A stretch of DNA of 64,000 bases from Antedon mediterranea (taxonomy: Eukaryota; Echinodermata; Crinoidea; Comatulida; Antedonidae): NCBI RefSeq assembly GCF_964355755.1, contig NC_092670.1, positions 11,841,201-11,905,200 on the forward strand. The letters are read 5' to 3'. Each line of letters starts with the position of its first letter. Position 1 is the stretch's first letter. A program made the position numbers and the translations under genes. Below the pieces are notes generated by a model that worked only from the letters and a program-made list of their open reading frames with translations, was not told where the DNA came from and ran no database searches. Shown here piece by piece: positions 24,204 through 35,648 of the stretch.

Positions 24204-26599
24204 GTATTGAAGTAACATGCGTAGAACATGTTAGGCTATATATAGGCTATGTATTGAAGTAACATGCACAGAACGCATATGTATTGGAGTAACATGTGCA
24301 TAACACGTTAGGCTATAATATTATAGGCTAGGTATTAAAGTAACATGCGCAGAACACGTTAGGCTATATAGGCTATGTATTGAAGTAACATGCGCAGAAC
24401 ACGTTAGGCTATATAGGCTATGTACTAAAGTAACATGCTCAGAACACGTTAGGCTATATAGGCTATGTATTGAAGTAACATGCGCAGAACACGTTAGGCT
24501 ATATAGGCTATGTATTGAAGTAACATGCGCAGAACGCATTATATGTATTGAAGTAACATGCGCATAACACGTTAGGCTATATAGGCTATGTATTGAAGTA
24601 ACATGGGCAGAACGCATTATATGTATTGAAGTAACATGCGCAGAACACGTTCGGCTATATAGGCTATGTATTTAAGTAACATGCGCAGAACGCATTATAT
24701 GTATTGAAGTAACATGCGCAGAACACGTTAGGCTATATAGGCTATGTATTGAAGTAACATGCGCAGAACACGTTAGGCTATATAGGCTATGTATTGAAGT
24801 TACATGCGCAGAACTCTGGCAGAACACGTTAGGCTATTATAGGCTATGTATTGAAGTAACATGCGCAGAACACATTAAGCTATATAGGCTATGTATTGAA
24901 GTAACATGCGCAGAACGTATTATATGTATTGAAGTTAAGTAACATGCGCAGAAAACATTAAGCTATATAGGCTATGTATTGAAGTAACATGCACAGAACG
25001 TATTATATGTATTGAAGTAACATGCGCAGAACGTATTATATGTATTGAAGTTAAGTAACATGCGCAGAAAACATTAAGCTATATAGGCTATGTATTGAAG
25101 TAACATGCACAGAACGCATTATATGTATTGAAGTAACATGTGCAGTCCACGTTAGACTAGGCTATGTATTGAAGTAACATGCGAAGAACACGTTAGGCTA
25201 TATAGGCTATGTATTGAAGTAACATGCGCAGAACACGTTAGGTTATATAGGTTATGTATTGAAGTAACATGCACAGAACACGTTAGGCTATATAGGCTAT
25301 GTATTGAAGAAACATGCGCAGAACGCATTATATGTATTGAAGTAACATGCGCAGAACACGTTAGGCTATATAGGCTATGTATTGAAGTAATATGCGTAGA
25401 ACGCATTATATGTATTGGAGTAACATGCGCAGAACACGTTAGGCTAAATAGGCTATGTATTGAAATAACATGCGCAGAACACGTTAGGCTATATTATAGG
25501 CTATGTATTGAAGTAACATGCGCAGAACACATAAAGCTATAGGCTATGTATTGAAGTAACATGCGCAGAACGCATTATATGTATTGAAGTAAAATGCGCA
25601 GAAACGTTAGGCTATATAGGCTATGCATTGAAGTAACATGCGCAGAACGCATTATATGTATTGGAGTAACATGCACAGAACACGTTAGGCTATATAGGCT
25701 ATGTATTGAAGTAACATGCGCAGAACGCATTATGTATTGAAGTAACATGCGCAGAACACGTTAGGCTATAATAAGGCTATGTATTGAAGTAATATGCGTA
25801 GAACGCATTATATGTATTGAAGTAACATGCGCAGAACACGTTAGGCTAAATAGGCTATGTATTGAAATAACATGCGCAGAACACGTTAGGCTATATTATA
25901 GGCTATGTATTGAAGTAACATGCGCAGAACACATAAAGCTATAGGTTATGTATTGAAGTAACATGCGCAGAACGCATTATATGTATTGAAGTAACATGTG
26001 CAGAACACGTTAGGCTATATAGGCTATGCATTGAAGTAACATGCGCAGAACGCATTATATGTATTGAAGTAACATGCGCAGAACACGTTAGGCTATAGGC
26101 TATGTATTGGAGTAACATGCGCAGAACACGTTAGGCTATATTATGGCTATGTATTGAAGTAACATGCGCATAACACATTATATGTATTGAAGTAACATGC
26201 GCAGAACACGTTAGGCTATATAGGCTATGTATTGAGGTAACATGCGCAGAACGCATTATATGTATTGAAGTAACATGCGCAGAACACGTTAGGCTATATA
26301 TAGGCTATGTATTGAAGTAACATGCGCAGAACACGTTGGGCTATATAGGCTATGTATTGAAGTAACATACGCAGAACGCATTATATGTATTGCAGTAACA
26401 TGCGCAGAACACGTTGGGTCGGCTATATAGGCTATGTATTGAAGTAACATGCGCAGAACGCATTATATGTATTGAAGTAACATGCGCAGAACACGTTAGG
26501 CTATATAGGCTATGTATTGAAGTAACATTCGCAGAACACGTTAGGCTATATAGGCTATGTATTGAAGTAACATGCACAGAACGCATTGTATTATTTTGA

Positions 26600-26745
26600 G
26601 TATGTCATTTTTCAAAACTTTCCCTGTACTTATAATACTAGTACCGCGATTTTTGTGGAAAAATGGCCAATTATCGACTGTTAAAAATAATTTGATTAAA
26701 GTAACATGCGAAACATAATGTGTTCTGCGCATGTTAAATTAATAT
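26600..26745. repeat. Right border of satellite: 190-bp-repeat remnant plus inverted satellite motif
   Basis: TTTCCCTGTACTTATAATAC, GCGATTTTTGTGGAAAAATG and AATTATCGACTGTTAAAAAT parallel the last 190-bp unit at about 21733-21805 on the other side of the array. Just after it, GTAACATGCGAAACATAATG is followed by its inverse TGTTCTGCGCATGTTA, an inverted satellite piece. Confidence 0.65.
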
Positions 26746-26794
26746 TTTAAGAGATTTTTTTTTTTAGGAAAATGTCGAAAATATTTACTTTTGT

Positions 26795-27450
26795 AATTTC
26801 AATTCAATTCAATTCAACTTTTATTTCAGACAATTGTCTATATGGTATAATACATTACAAAGAAAACAAAAAAGATGAAGGAGAGAGGACCAACACTTTT
26901 ATCTATTGTGCCTCTCTCCATTTGTAGTACATCAACAAATATTTATATATACAAATTAACATCTGTTTTCTCTTTTCATTATTCTTGTAAGAAATCGGTA
27001 AGTCGAAATCCTCAAATATTCATAAAATGATGGAATATTGTTTTCCACAAACAAATTCCTCGCATTAACAAATCTGGGTTGTCCCAACAACCTCCGGAAA
27101 GCATCATAATAACAAACTTTAAGTTGGTTGATATCTTTTTTAAAATGATTAGACCATAAAGGAGAACAGTACATGTTAATACAATATGATCTGAACAAAA
27201 AACATTTGATTGATTTGGAGCAGCAGTGATGAAAGTTTCCTACATAAAATATTACCTCTAATACATAGAGATCTATTTTGGCGTTTTATATCTGCCTCAT
27301 CTCTAATATTCGAAGTTAAAATATGGCCTAAGTAGGCCTACGTAAAATGATTTGTGCGAGATGGTGCCTTATCACCCAATACTGTTTTAGGAGTCCCATA
27401 GATTCTACGAATAGTGGAACAAAACAGCATACAGTTAGACTTTTTATTAT
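26795..27450 (-). mobile_element. 5'-truncated LINE reverse-transcriptase fragment, frameshifted
   Basis: Minus strand. From the 5' side: KSNCMLFCSTIRRIYGTPK (about 27450-27390), LGHILTSNIRDEADIKRQNR, then after a frameshift near 27195 FRSYCINMYCSPLW and FRRLLGQPRFVNARNLFVEN (26956-27198). The 3' end is a (TTGAA)n-type tail at about 26800-26818 after CTGAAATAAAAG. It belongs to a different LINE group from the one at 45.9-51.3 kb. A 3'-end-only copy is on the + strand at about 29695-29797. Confidence 0.78.
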
Positions 27451-27757
27451 TATAAATAATATATGCTCAGATGCAAAACCTACACACGTGTTATATATTT
27501 TAATTGATATATGAATGTATAACTTAAAGCAAAAAGCCTACAATATACACAGTCCTCATTCACATGTATTATCTATCATGAGATATCTATGCTCACGATA
27601 CATAAAGGCTGGTAATATCGTGTGTCGCTTTGTTCCCTACAGGGCCCGGCGGGTTGGCCATCCGGAAATAATCTAATCTAGTTAGTTTGAGGGTCTTATC
27701 CGGTATCTTGTCTATTTTCAGAAACGCGTTTTCTTTTGGCCTCATACTGTAATTGTA

Positions 27758-27941
27758 AAGCTTGGTTCCCACTAGAACGTAACGCAAGTACGTAAACGCA
27801 ACGCAAGCGTTTTAACCAATGACAAGCGAAGTTAGTTGGACAGTTAGCAATCACAAGCAAATAAGTCATCGCTTGTGATTGGTCAATTCACTTGCGTTGC
27901 GTTACGTCCTTGTGTTGCGTCGCTAGTGGGAACCACGCTTA
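27758..27941. mobile_element. MITE, GGTTCCCACTAG family, copy 1
   Basis: The ends AAGCTTGGTTCCCACTAG and CTAGTGGGAACCACGCTT are inverted, and the internal GACAAGCGAA / CGCTTGTGATTGG motifs are also palindromic. About 184 bp, non-coding. Further copies lie at 27968, 28356, 34105, 34901 and 41145. Confidence 0.88.
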
Positions 27942-27967
27942 AAACATGGTTCCCACTACGCAAAGTA

Positions 27968-28174
27968 AAGCGTTGTTCCCACTAGAACGCAACGCAGCGA
28001 CGTATCGACGCAAAGTGATGTATTGTGTAATCACAAGTGGGAACCGACGACGCAACAGTGCTGAAATATCGCAGGTTTGATTTCCCGCAGGCGGGGGCAA
28101 ACACAATTATTAAAAATGCATTTTCTTACGTTGCGTAGGTTGCGATACGTTGCGTCGCTAGTGGGAACAAGCTT
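27968..28174. mobile_element. MITE, GGTTCCCACTAG family, copy 2 (variant core)
   Basis: Ends AAGCGTTGTTCCCACTAG and CTAGTGGGAACAAGCTT, with a different core containing GACGTATCGACGCAAAGTG and AATCACAAGTGGGAACCG. A decayed relative fills 28175-28355, with CAACATATAACTTTGCCAC and GTGGGAGCCG. Confidence 0.78.
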
Positions 28175-28355
28175 TAGGCCTACCCAACCTACACAACGTA
28201 ACAAAATGCCGTGAAATCAAATGATGTTTGCAACATTGTTGGTTCCAAGTTGCGATTACGCAACATATAACTTTGCCACAATACGTCGCTACGCTGCGTT
28301 GCGAAATTCCATGGCGCTTACGTTCTTGCGTTGCGTTAAAGTGGGAGCCGTAATT

Positions 28356-29156
28356 AAGCTTGGTTCTCACTAGCGATGGAACGTAACGCAAGCTACGCAA
28401 CGTAAGCAAATGCCCTTCTAATAATTGTGTTTTCCCCCGCCTGCGTGAAATAAAACCTGTGATTTTGCAGCACTATTGCGTCGTCGGTTCCCACTTGTGA
28501 TTACGCAATACAGCACGTTGCGTCGATACGTCACTACTACCCCTTTCACACCAAAACTCTGGAGTGTCTCCGGAGACACCCCGGGGTTTTTTTACTACCA
28601 TTCAAAACGTCGAGAAACTCCGGAGATACCCCTTTCACACCAACCTAGCAACTCCGGGGTTTATAAAATAAAATTGTAAATGTCGCCCTCTATTTTGTTT
28701 GTTTACATCGCGACGATCATTAGAATCATTTTAATTAATAATATGTTTAATTTAATAATTACTTTCAAAAGTCTCAGAAGCAATATAATGTTTTATTGAT
28801 ACTACTTATTATTTTTTAAACCCGCTATATATTTTGTATAAATATTTAAAGTGTTTTGAAATTAAACTAAAGCAATGAGTGATCGTGTGAGGATGACCTT
28901 TTGACCCGAAACACTCCGGAGTTTGATGTTGGTACCTTTCACACCAAAACACTGGGGTGTCCCCGCAGTTCGCTCTCCGGAGAATGTTCAGCTGTTCAAC
29001 CCCGCAGTTTTAAACTCCGGAGTTGCTTGATTTTACCTTTCACACCAAACAGCGGGGCGTCAACTCCGGGGTGTCTCCGGAGTGTCTCCGGAGTTTTGCT
29101 TTTGGTGTGAAAGGGGTATACGTTGCGTTGCGTTCAAGTGGGAACCAACCACGCTT
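28356..29156. mobile_element. MITE, GGTTCCCACTAG family, copy 3, interrupted
   Basis: It begins AAGCTTGGTTCTCACTAG and ends CAAGTGGGAACC...CACGCTT. Its body is the variant core seen in copy 2, in inverse orientation, but is split by a second element at 28540-29116. Confidence 0.78.
28540..29116. mobile_element. ~577-bp MITE with CCCCTTTCACACCAAAA ends, nested in another MITE
   Basis: Starts CCCCTTTCACACCAAAACTC and ends GCTTTTGGTGTGAAAGGGG, flanked by TA on each side (28538-28539 and 29117-29118). Sub-terminal repeats of CTCCGGAG and of the terminal motif occur internally at about 28627 and 28940, so the element is itself a mosaic. No coding capacity. Confidence 0.83.
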
Positions 29157-29694
29157 ACAACACAAACAAGCATGAACAAATATAGTAGAGCAGTTAAGGC
29201 CATAAAAATAGCCAAGTTGTGCACTTTATTACCAAAGCATGAAACTTGCCACAAAGTTTCTTTGATGTATATAGATTCAAAATATCGGGGGGTGCCAAGT
29301 GTCCAACGTCCGGTATGGCGGCCATCTTGATTTCAAAATGGCCACCATAAAAACAAAAATTGTTCAAATCTTGGCAACTATAAACAGTAGAGACTTGATT
29401 CTGGTGTTAAAATGTTTAAAAACCACATATTTCTATTTGCTCTAATGAAAAGTTTAGTCAAAAAATGACCGGAAATGACGTTTCTTCCAGTTTGACCTTT
29501 GACCTCTTATCTGTATATCTCAGTAACTACTGATCATTTTCAATCGATTTTGGTGTCATTTTGTTCAGAATAGAGACATTTATATTTGTAGTAATGAAAC
29601 ATTTTCACATAAAATGACTGGAAATGACAGATCACTGAGAAACAGCAATCACTGAGCTCATCTATGCCGACTTGTTTGCTAAACTGTGATGTAT

Positions 29695-29797
29695 CAATCG
29701 TTATATAAAAGTTTTGGTCCTCTCTCCTTCATCTTTTCTTTTTTTTTGTAATGTATTATACCATATGGACAATTGTCTGAAATAAAAGTTGAATTGT
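29695..29797 (+). mobile_element. Short LINE 3' end
   Basis: TTTTGGTCCTCTCTCCTTCA through ATGTATTATACCATATGG to CTGAAATAAAAGTTGAATTG is the plus-strand counterpart of the 3' UTR at 26800-26900. Only the 3' terminus is present, inside the left half of the 4-kb inverted-arm element. Confidence 0.75.
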
Positions 29798-30270
29798 TAG
29801 ATGCCATTTGGAAATATTTTGGTGTAAAGTAGCATTCTTTCGTTGGCCTCTTTGATGTTGCATATGAGACAAGTTCGGAAAGTTCTCATTTTCATGAGTT
29901 AAGAGAACACCGTCTTTCAAAGTACTTACTACAGTAGACCTACTTTCATTAGTCAGAAACTCAGATAATTCTAATTCTCAAATGTACTAAATTTTTATGG
30001 TAATGAGCCTTTGCTGTAAACCATATGAATCCTTTTCCTCGATTTTCTCTAGTCATTGATTTTTTAGCAAAATCCGAACCAAATAAATTCGTAAAAGACA
30101 TCTCAATATAATTATTCAAGTAATCCTCAAATTAGTGACATGGACCTACAATATACTGTTCTGTACAAGACCTTTTTAGGCATCCACCTGTGGACTTTCA
30201 CTTTGAAGGTCTTGGTCTCCTAATCATACAAGAAACAATGTCTGATTTAATCAATCAAAGTAGTGGGTCC

Positions 30271-32273
30271 AGACCATCCACAGACAAAGAAGGGGGTATA
30301 AGACCACCCACAGACAAAGAAGGGGGTATAAGACCATCCACAGACAAAGAAGGGGGTATAAGACCATCCACAGACAAAGAAGGGGGTGTAAGACCATCCA
30401 CACACAAAGAAGGGGGTATAAGACCATCCACAGACAAAGAAAGGGGAAGGCCATCTACAGACAAAGAAGGGGGTGTAGGACCATCCACAGACAAAGAAGT
30501 GGGTGTAAGACCATCCACAGACAAAGAAGGGGGTGTAAGACCATCCACAGACAAATAAGGGGGCGTAGGACCCTCCACAGACAAAGAAGGGGATGTAAGA
30601 CCATCCACTGACAAAGAAAGGGGTATAGGACCACTTACAGACAAAGAAGGGGGTATAAGACCAACCACAGACAAAGAAGGGGGTGTAAGACCATCCACAG
30701 ACAAAGAAGGGGGTGTAAGACCATCCACAGACAAAGAAGGGGGTGTAAGACCATCCACACACAAAGAAGGGGGTATAAGACCATCCACAGACAAAGAAAG
30801 GGGAAGGCCATCTACAGACAAAGAAGGGGGTGTAGGACCATCCACAGACAAAGAAGGGGGTGTAAGACCATCCACAGACAAAGAAGGGGGTGTAAGACCA
30901 TCCACAGACAAATAAGGGGGCGTAGGACCCTCCACAGACAAAGAAGGGGATGTAAGACCATCCACTGACAAAGAAGGGGGTATAGGACCACTTACAGACA
31001 AAGAAGGGGGTATAAGACCATCCACAGACAAAGAAGGGGGTGTAAGACCATCCACAGACAAAGAAGGGGGTGTAAGACCATCCACACACAAAGAAGAGGG
31101 TATAAGACCATCCACAGACAAAGAAATGGGTGTAAGGCCATCTACAGACAAAGAAGGGGGCGTAGGACCCCCCACAGACAAAGAAGGGGGTGTAAGACCA
31201 TCCAATGACAAAGAAGGGGTATAGGACCACTTACAGACAAAGAAGGGGGTATAAGACCATCCACAGACAAAGAAGGGGTGTAAGACCATCCACAGACAAA
31301 GAAGGGGGTGTAAGACCATCCACACACAAAGAAGGGGGTATAAGACCATCCACAGACCAAGAAGGGGGCGTAGGACCCTCCACAGACAAAGAAGGGGGTG
31401 TAAGACCATCCACTGATAAAGAAGGGGGTATAGGACCACTTACAGACAAAGAAGGGGGTATAAGACCATCCACAGACAAAGAAGGGGGTGTAAGACCATC
31501 CACAGACCAAGAAGGGGGCATAGGACCCTCAACAGACAAAGAAGGGGATGTAGGACCATCCACAGACAAAGAATGGGGTATAAGACCATTCACAGACAAA
31601 GAAGGGGTATAAGACCATCGACAGAGAAAGAAGGGGTGTAAGACCATCCACAGACAAAGAAGGGGTGTAAGACCATCCACACACAAAGAAAAAGGTGTAA
31701 GACCATCCACACACAAAAAAAGGGGTGTAATACCATCCACAGACAAAGAAAAGGGTGTAATACCATCAACAGACAAAGAAAGGGGTGTGATACCATCAAC
31801 AGACAAAGCAAAGGGTGTAATACCATCAACAGGCACAGAAGGGGGTATAATACCGTCCACAGACAAAGAAAGGGGTGTAAGACCATCCACAGACAAAGAA
31901 GGGGGTGTAGGACCGTCCACGGACAAAGAAGGGGGTGTAAGACCATCCACTGACAAAGAAAGGGTATAGGACCACTTACAGACAAAGAAGGGGGTATAAG
32001 ACCATCCACAGACAAAGAAGGGGGTGTATGACCATCCACAGACAAAGAAGGAAGTGTAGGACCATTCACAGACAAAGAAAGGGGTGTAAGACCATCCACA
32101 CATAAAGAAAGGGGTGTAATACCATCAACACGCACAGAAGGGGGTGTAAGACCATCCACAGACAAAGAAGGGGGTATAAGACCATCCACAGACAAAGAAT
32201 GGGGTATAAGACCATCCACATACAAAGAATGGGGTATAAGACCATCTACAGACAAAGAAGGAGGGGTAGGACC
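30271..32273 (+). repeat. 30-bp minisatellite, roughly 65 units
   Basis: The unit is AGACCATCCACAGACAAAGA followed by AGGGGGTGTA, with frequent 29-bp (one G lost) or 27-bp variants that shift the frame. A higher-order duplication of about 357 bp is visible: the rare GGGGAAGGCCATCTAC unit occurs at about 30443 and 30801, followed by the same variant order. The plus strand reads (RPSTDKEGGV)n from an ATG at 30190 until 30558; the minus strand is open in all frames simply because the unit lacks stops. I treat it as non-coding. Confidence 0.93.
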
Positions 32274-33884
32274 ATATTAACCGAGGAAGCATACAAAAAG
32301 AAGATACAATCAAAATACCACTTGGAAAACAATACATTGTAGAATAACTGAGGCTTGATTGTTGAAATATAAAGGGTTCTTTGTAAGGTCATTAATAATA
32401 TATTGATATAAACACGATCATCATAGTTTTCATTTGACATTCAAATACAGTCTATCTCGAAAAGAAGCTCATACTATCACCTTTTCGAGATTTTACGGTA
32501 TTCCATAACATGTATGTTATTTCCTCTGTCAAACTATTAAAACTTTTAGCGAATCAGAAGGTGCCAACATCATTGAACTAATGGTACCACCAAGCACAAT
32601 GTTTACCAATTCTATGTACTATATACAATTTAAGTCCATTAATCATTTAATATAATTACGCCTATCAGGTCAAAGTTCAAAGACCAACAAAAACCACATA
32701 CAGTATATTCACCTAATTAAAAATCAATAAATAAATGTCAAAGGTCATAAATTGTATTTCCGGTCATTTTATGTGAAAATGTTTCATTACTACAAATATA
32801 AATGTTTTTATTCTGAACAAAATGACACCAAAATCGATTGAAAAAGACCAGTAGTTACAGAGATATACAAATACGAGGTCAAAGGTCAAACTGAAAGAAA
32901 CGTCATTTCCGGTCATTTTTGGACGAAAATTTTCATTAGAGCAAATAGAAATATATAGTTTGTGAACAATTTGAGACCATAATTAAGTCTCTAATGTGTG
33001 TAGTTGCCAAGATATGAACATTTTTTGTTTTTATGGTGGCCATTTTGAAATCAAGATGGCCGCCATACCGGACGTTGGACACTTGGCACCCCCCGATATT
33101 TTGAATCTATATACATTAAAGAAACTTTGTGCCAAGTTTCATGCTTTGGTAATAAAATGCACAGCTCATGTCATTAACTGCTCTACTAATAGCGGAAAGT
33201 GTGATGTTGCAAGAATAATATTATTATAACATGCCTCTCACACACCACCGATATAATATAATAATAAGCTTCTCAACATTCAAACAAGTGCTCCTCTTTA
33301 CATTACATAGCCTAATTAACTTGCCGCAAAGGAATTAGTAATTTCGCAAACATAAATTATTGAATTATATGCAGTAGTTGTCCTATTATTCTATACCTGC
33401 AACTAAGCTGCAATTCCGAGAATTTATTTGTTTCTTATTTGCATCAAGTTGATCTTTTAATTACCTACTTCAAAACCGATTATTTATAATGATGATTTCA
33501 TTATTTTTATAATTTTATTACCGTTTTTATTACTTATGTTGTAGAACTTTATTACTTATTTTTGTATAATTTTACTATTTATTTTTTTTAAATGTTTTTA
33601 TTACTTTTTTATGTCCGTATAACTGTATTATTTATATTTGATTAAAAAAAAATTATCTTTATGCTTTTATTACATATTCTTGTAATTAAATATTTTTGAA
33701 ATGTTTTATTAAATACTTTCGTATAGGCCTAGGCCTAAGTTTATTATCTAATTCATTTTATATATATATTTTGTTATGATTGTAATAGTATTACTTACTA
33801 TTCTTTAATCCATGTTTTAAGTAAAACACTTTCAGTAATTCACTCTCGTCGTATAATTGCATCGCGCGTTCTACGTAATCGAGT

Positions 33885-34082
33885 TAAGGCCAATTTACAC
33901 AGACGAGCGGTAAGCGGAAAAACGCGTAGCTTGTGTCCCAGTCCCTTCTGTCGTAGAATCTGTATTTATCTTGAGTGGAAACGGCCCATCCGCCGCTCCG
34001 CGTTTTATGTCATAAGGAATAACATAGATTCTATATTTTTATTACCGTTACCGCTCGTCTGGTAATATATAAATTGTCCCTT
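33885..34082. mobile_element. ~200-bp MITE with GACGAGCGGTAA ends
   Basis: TAAGGCCAATTT...CAGACGAGCGGTAA at the left is inverted at the right as TTACCGCTCGTCTGG...AAATTGTCCCTTA. The interior has CCGCCGCTCCGCGTTTT and is non-coding. Confidence 0.75.
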
Positions 34083-34104
34083 AGTTGTTTACGACCCGTT
34101 ACTA

Positions 34105-34285
34105 AAGCGTGGTTCCCACTAGCGACGCAACGCAAGGACGTAACGCAACGCAAGTGAATTGACCAATCACAAGCGATGGCTTATTCGCTTGTGATTGCTA
34201 ACTGTCTATAACTTTGCTTGTCATTGGTTAAAACGCTTGCGTTGCGTTTACGTCCTTGCGTTACGTTCTAGTGGGAACCACGTTT
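34105..34285. mobile_element. MITE, GGTTCCCACTAG family, copy 4 (inverted orientation)
   Basis: AAGCGTGGTTCCCACTAGCG to CTAGTGGGAACCACGTTT. It aligns with the reverse complement of copies 1 and 6, including CTTGTGATTGCTAACTGTC. Confidence 0.87.
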
Positions 34286-34420
34286 AACCAAGCATTAGTA
34301 TTAATTAATTTCTATTTATTTAGGCCTAGGACTATGTTAAATGTTTGTGTGTACATCCTGTTCAATTAATGAAAATGGAGATTCAAAGATAATAAAGCGT
34401 TCCTAAATGATCATAATAAG

Positions 34421-34560
34421 TTTCGTTTCGTTTCGTTTATTTATTTTTTTCCACTCACTTATATATATATATTATATATATCATTTACATTTACATAACA
34501 TAGTGGGTGGATGGAAGTCACAGTAAGTTCACTGAACTTTAAGTCGTGACTCCCGTATGC
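34421..34560 (-). mobile_element. Probable LINE 3' end with (GAAAC)n tail
   Basis: (GTTTC)4 at about 34422-34440 followed by TTTATTTATTTTTTTCC and a low-complexity UTR-like stretch resembles the minus-strand microsatellite tails of the LINE fragments at 22697, 23318 and 26800. No coding part was recognised. Confidence 0.4.
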
Positions 34561-34900
34561 CTATAAGTATACTAACATTGCTACAGAGTAGACTAAAATA
34601 TGAATATATAATAGTGAAAGTACATAAAATCAAAAAAAAAAAAAAATTAAATTATAAAAGTTAAGATAAACCAGGCAATTATATAATATAATGATAAAAG
34701 GGATAATGATAACAATTAGAGTACAATATGAAATATAATTAAATATGGTATAATAACAAGTATAACGAGACAATGTAGCGGAGATTATTGAATACCAGGG
34801 TGAAGGATTTAATGCCATGTATCACCACCAAATAAGTGATGAAAGAATTCGATACTCACTGTAGGCCTACTTTATATACAAATTTTGTTCTCTCTAATGT

Positions 34901-35044
34901 TTGGTTCCCATTAGGACGCAACGCAAGTACTTATACGCACGCATGCAAGTTGATCAATGACAAGCGACAATTCGAATAATCCATCGCTTGTGATTGGTCA
35001 AATCGCTTACATACTTGCGTTGCGTCCTAGTGGGAACCAAGCTT
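34901..35044. mobile_element. MITE, GGTTCCCA family, copy 5 (short)
   Basis: TTGGTTCCCATTAGGACGCA to TGCGTCCTAGTGGGAACCAA, internal CGCTTGTGATTGG retained; about 144 bp. Confidence 0.83.
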
Positions 35045-35554
35045 AAGAGCCGTAGTAAAAAATGCGCTAAAAAAATCTTTTTACTTTTCTTTCTATATTT
35101 AAATGGTGGCCATGACTTAAAGATTGGTTTCAATCGTATTTTTGTGACCTACCGCACACTGTTTTAGCCTCTTTATAGTATATTTAATTTTCTTTTTTAC
35201 TACTTATTATTAATTGTGTGTTGTAAACAAATAAACCAAACAAACAAAAACTCACCAAAATTTTTAAGCAACAAAATATTGTAACCGTCTTTATTGATGT
35301 AAAACCAATAAAGAGTGAAATTCACTCTTTCCTGGTAAAACGTACCTGCAATATGGTACGGAAAATAAAGAGTTTCGCGTCGGGGGACATCATAGTAGCC
35401 TATATCATTACTTTATTTTATAGGCATAAAACTCGGCATTTACGCTCCGAACACTTTTATCTATAATTAATTTTTATTATGAGTTTATTGTTTCATAGGT
35501 GTTGGGATTGGAAGTTTGACGCTATGACAATGCCGTTACTTTTTGCTGGTACTA

Positions 35555-35648
35555 GTATCGATATAAAAAAGATATTATTTGCGAGCGTAGTTTAATTCCG
35601 TCGCTAACCCAATAGCAATTAGTTTATTTTATACATCATCGTAAATTC
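35555..35648 (+). promoter_or_regulatory. Candidate promoter and first non-coding exon of zinc-finger gene 1
   Basis: TATAAAAAAG at about 35563 is followed by a possible exon ending at donor GTAAGTAC (35649). It is upstream of, and on the same strand as, the coding exon at 37701, whose acceptor at 37681-37682 shows that a 5' UTR exon must exist. No transcript evidence; another site could serve. Confidence 0.3.

Larger units (their letters stand above)
21943..26588 (+). repeat. 45-bp/33-bp composite satellite array, split in two blocks
   Basis: Block 1 is 21943-22696; block 2 is 24204-26588. The long unit (45 bp) runs GTATTGAAGTAACATGCGCA, GAACACGTTAGGCTATATAG, GCTAT. The short unit (33 bp) shares the first 24 bases, then ends GCATTATAT instead. 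Long and short units alternate irregularly, mostly pure long in block 1 and mixed in block 2, with common single-base variants (GAAAACG, CACATTAAGC, GTTAAGTAAC insertions). The unit is a multiple of three, so spurious frames (for example VTCAEHVRLYRLCIE) stay open on both strands. The break is filled by LINE fragments. Confidence 0.95.
29183..33188. mobile_element. ~4-kb element with ~450-bp inverted arms enclosing a minisatellite
   Basis: The left arm about 29183-29630 and right arm about 32758-33188 are reverse complements with moderate divergence. Shared landmarks are TAGTAGAGCAGTTAA at the tips, AAGTGTCCAACGTCCGGTAT, GCGGCCATCTTGATTTC, AATCGATTTTGGTGTCATTT and ATGAAACATTTTCACATAAA. Between the arms are a LINE 3' end, about 450 bp of unrecognised sequence and the 30-bp tandem array. 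No transposase was found, so it resembles a non-autonomous foldback element. The target duplication was not clear. Confidence 0.78.

Noticed and set aside
21943-26588. CRISPR-like alternation of constant and variable segments
   Set aside because: The variable part is only two tail types, not unique spacers, and the genome is eukaryotic; it is a satellite with two unit lengths.
22212-26599. Satellite frames such as VTCAEHVRLYRLCIE and its antisense
   Set aside because: A 45-bp period keeps frames open on both strands by arithmetic. There is no unique flanking exon or signal.
30247-32337. Long minus-strand open frames of 122-394 aa rich in WSYTPFFVCG or LTPPSLSVDG repeats
   Set aside because: All three minus frames are open together because the 30-bp unit has no stop in that direction; they shift among each other at 29-bp units and have no non-repeat domain.
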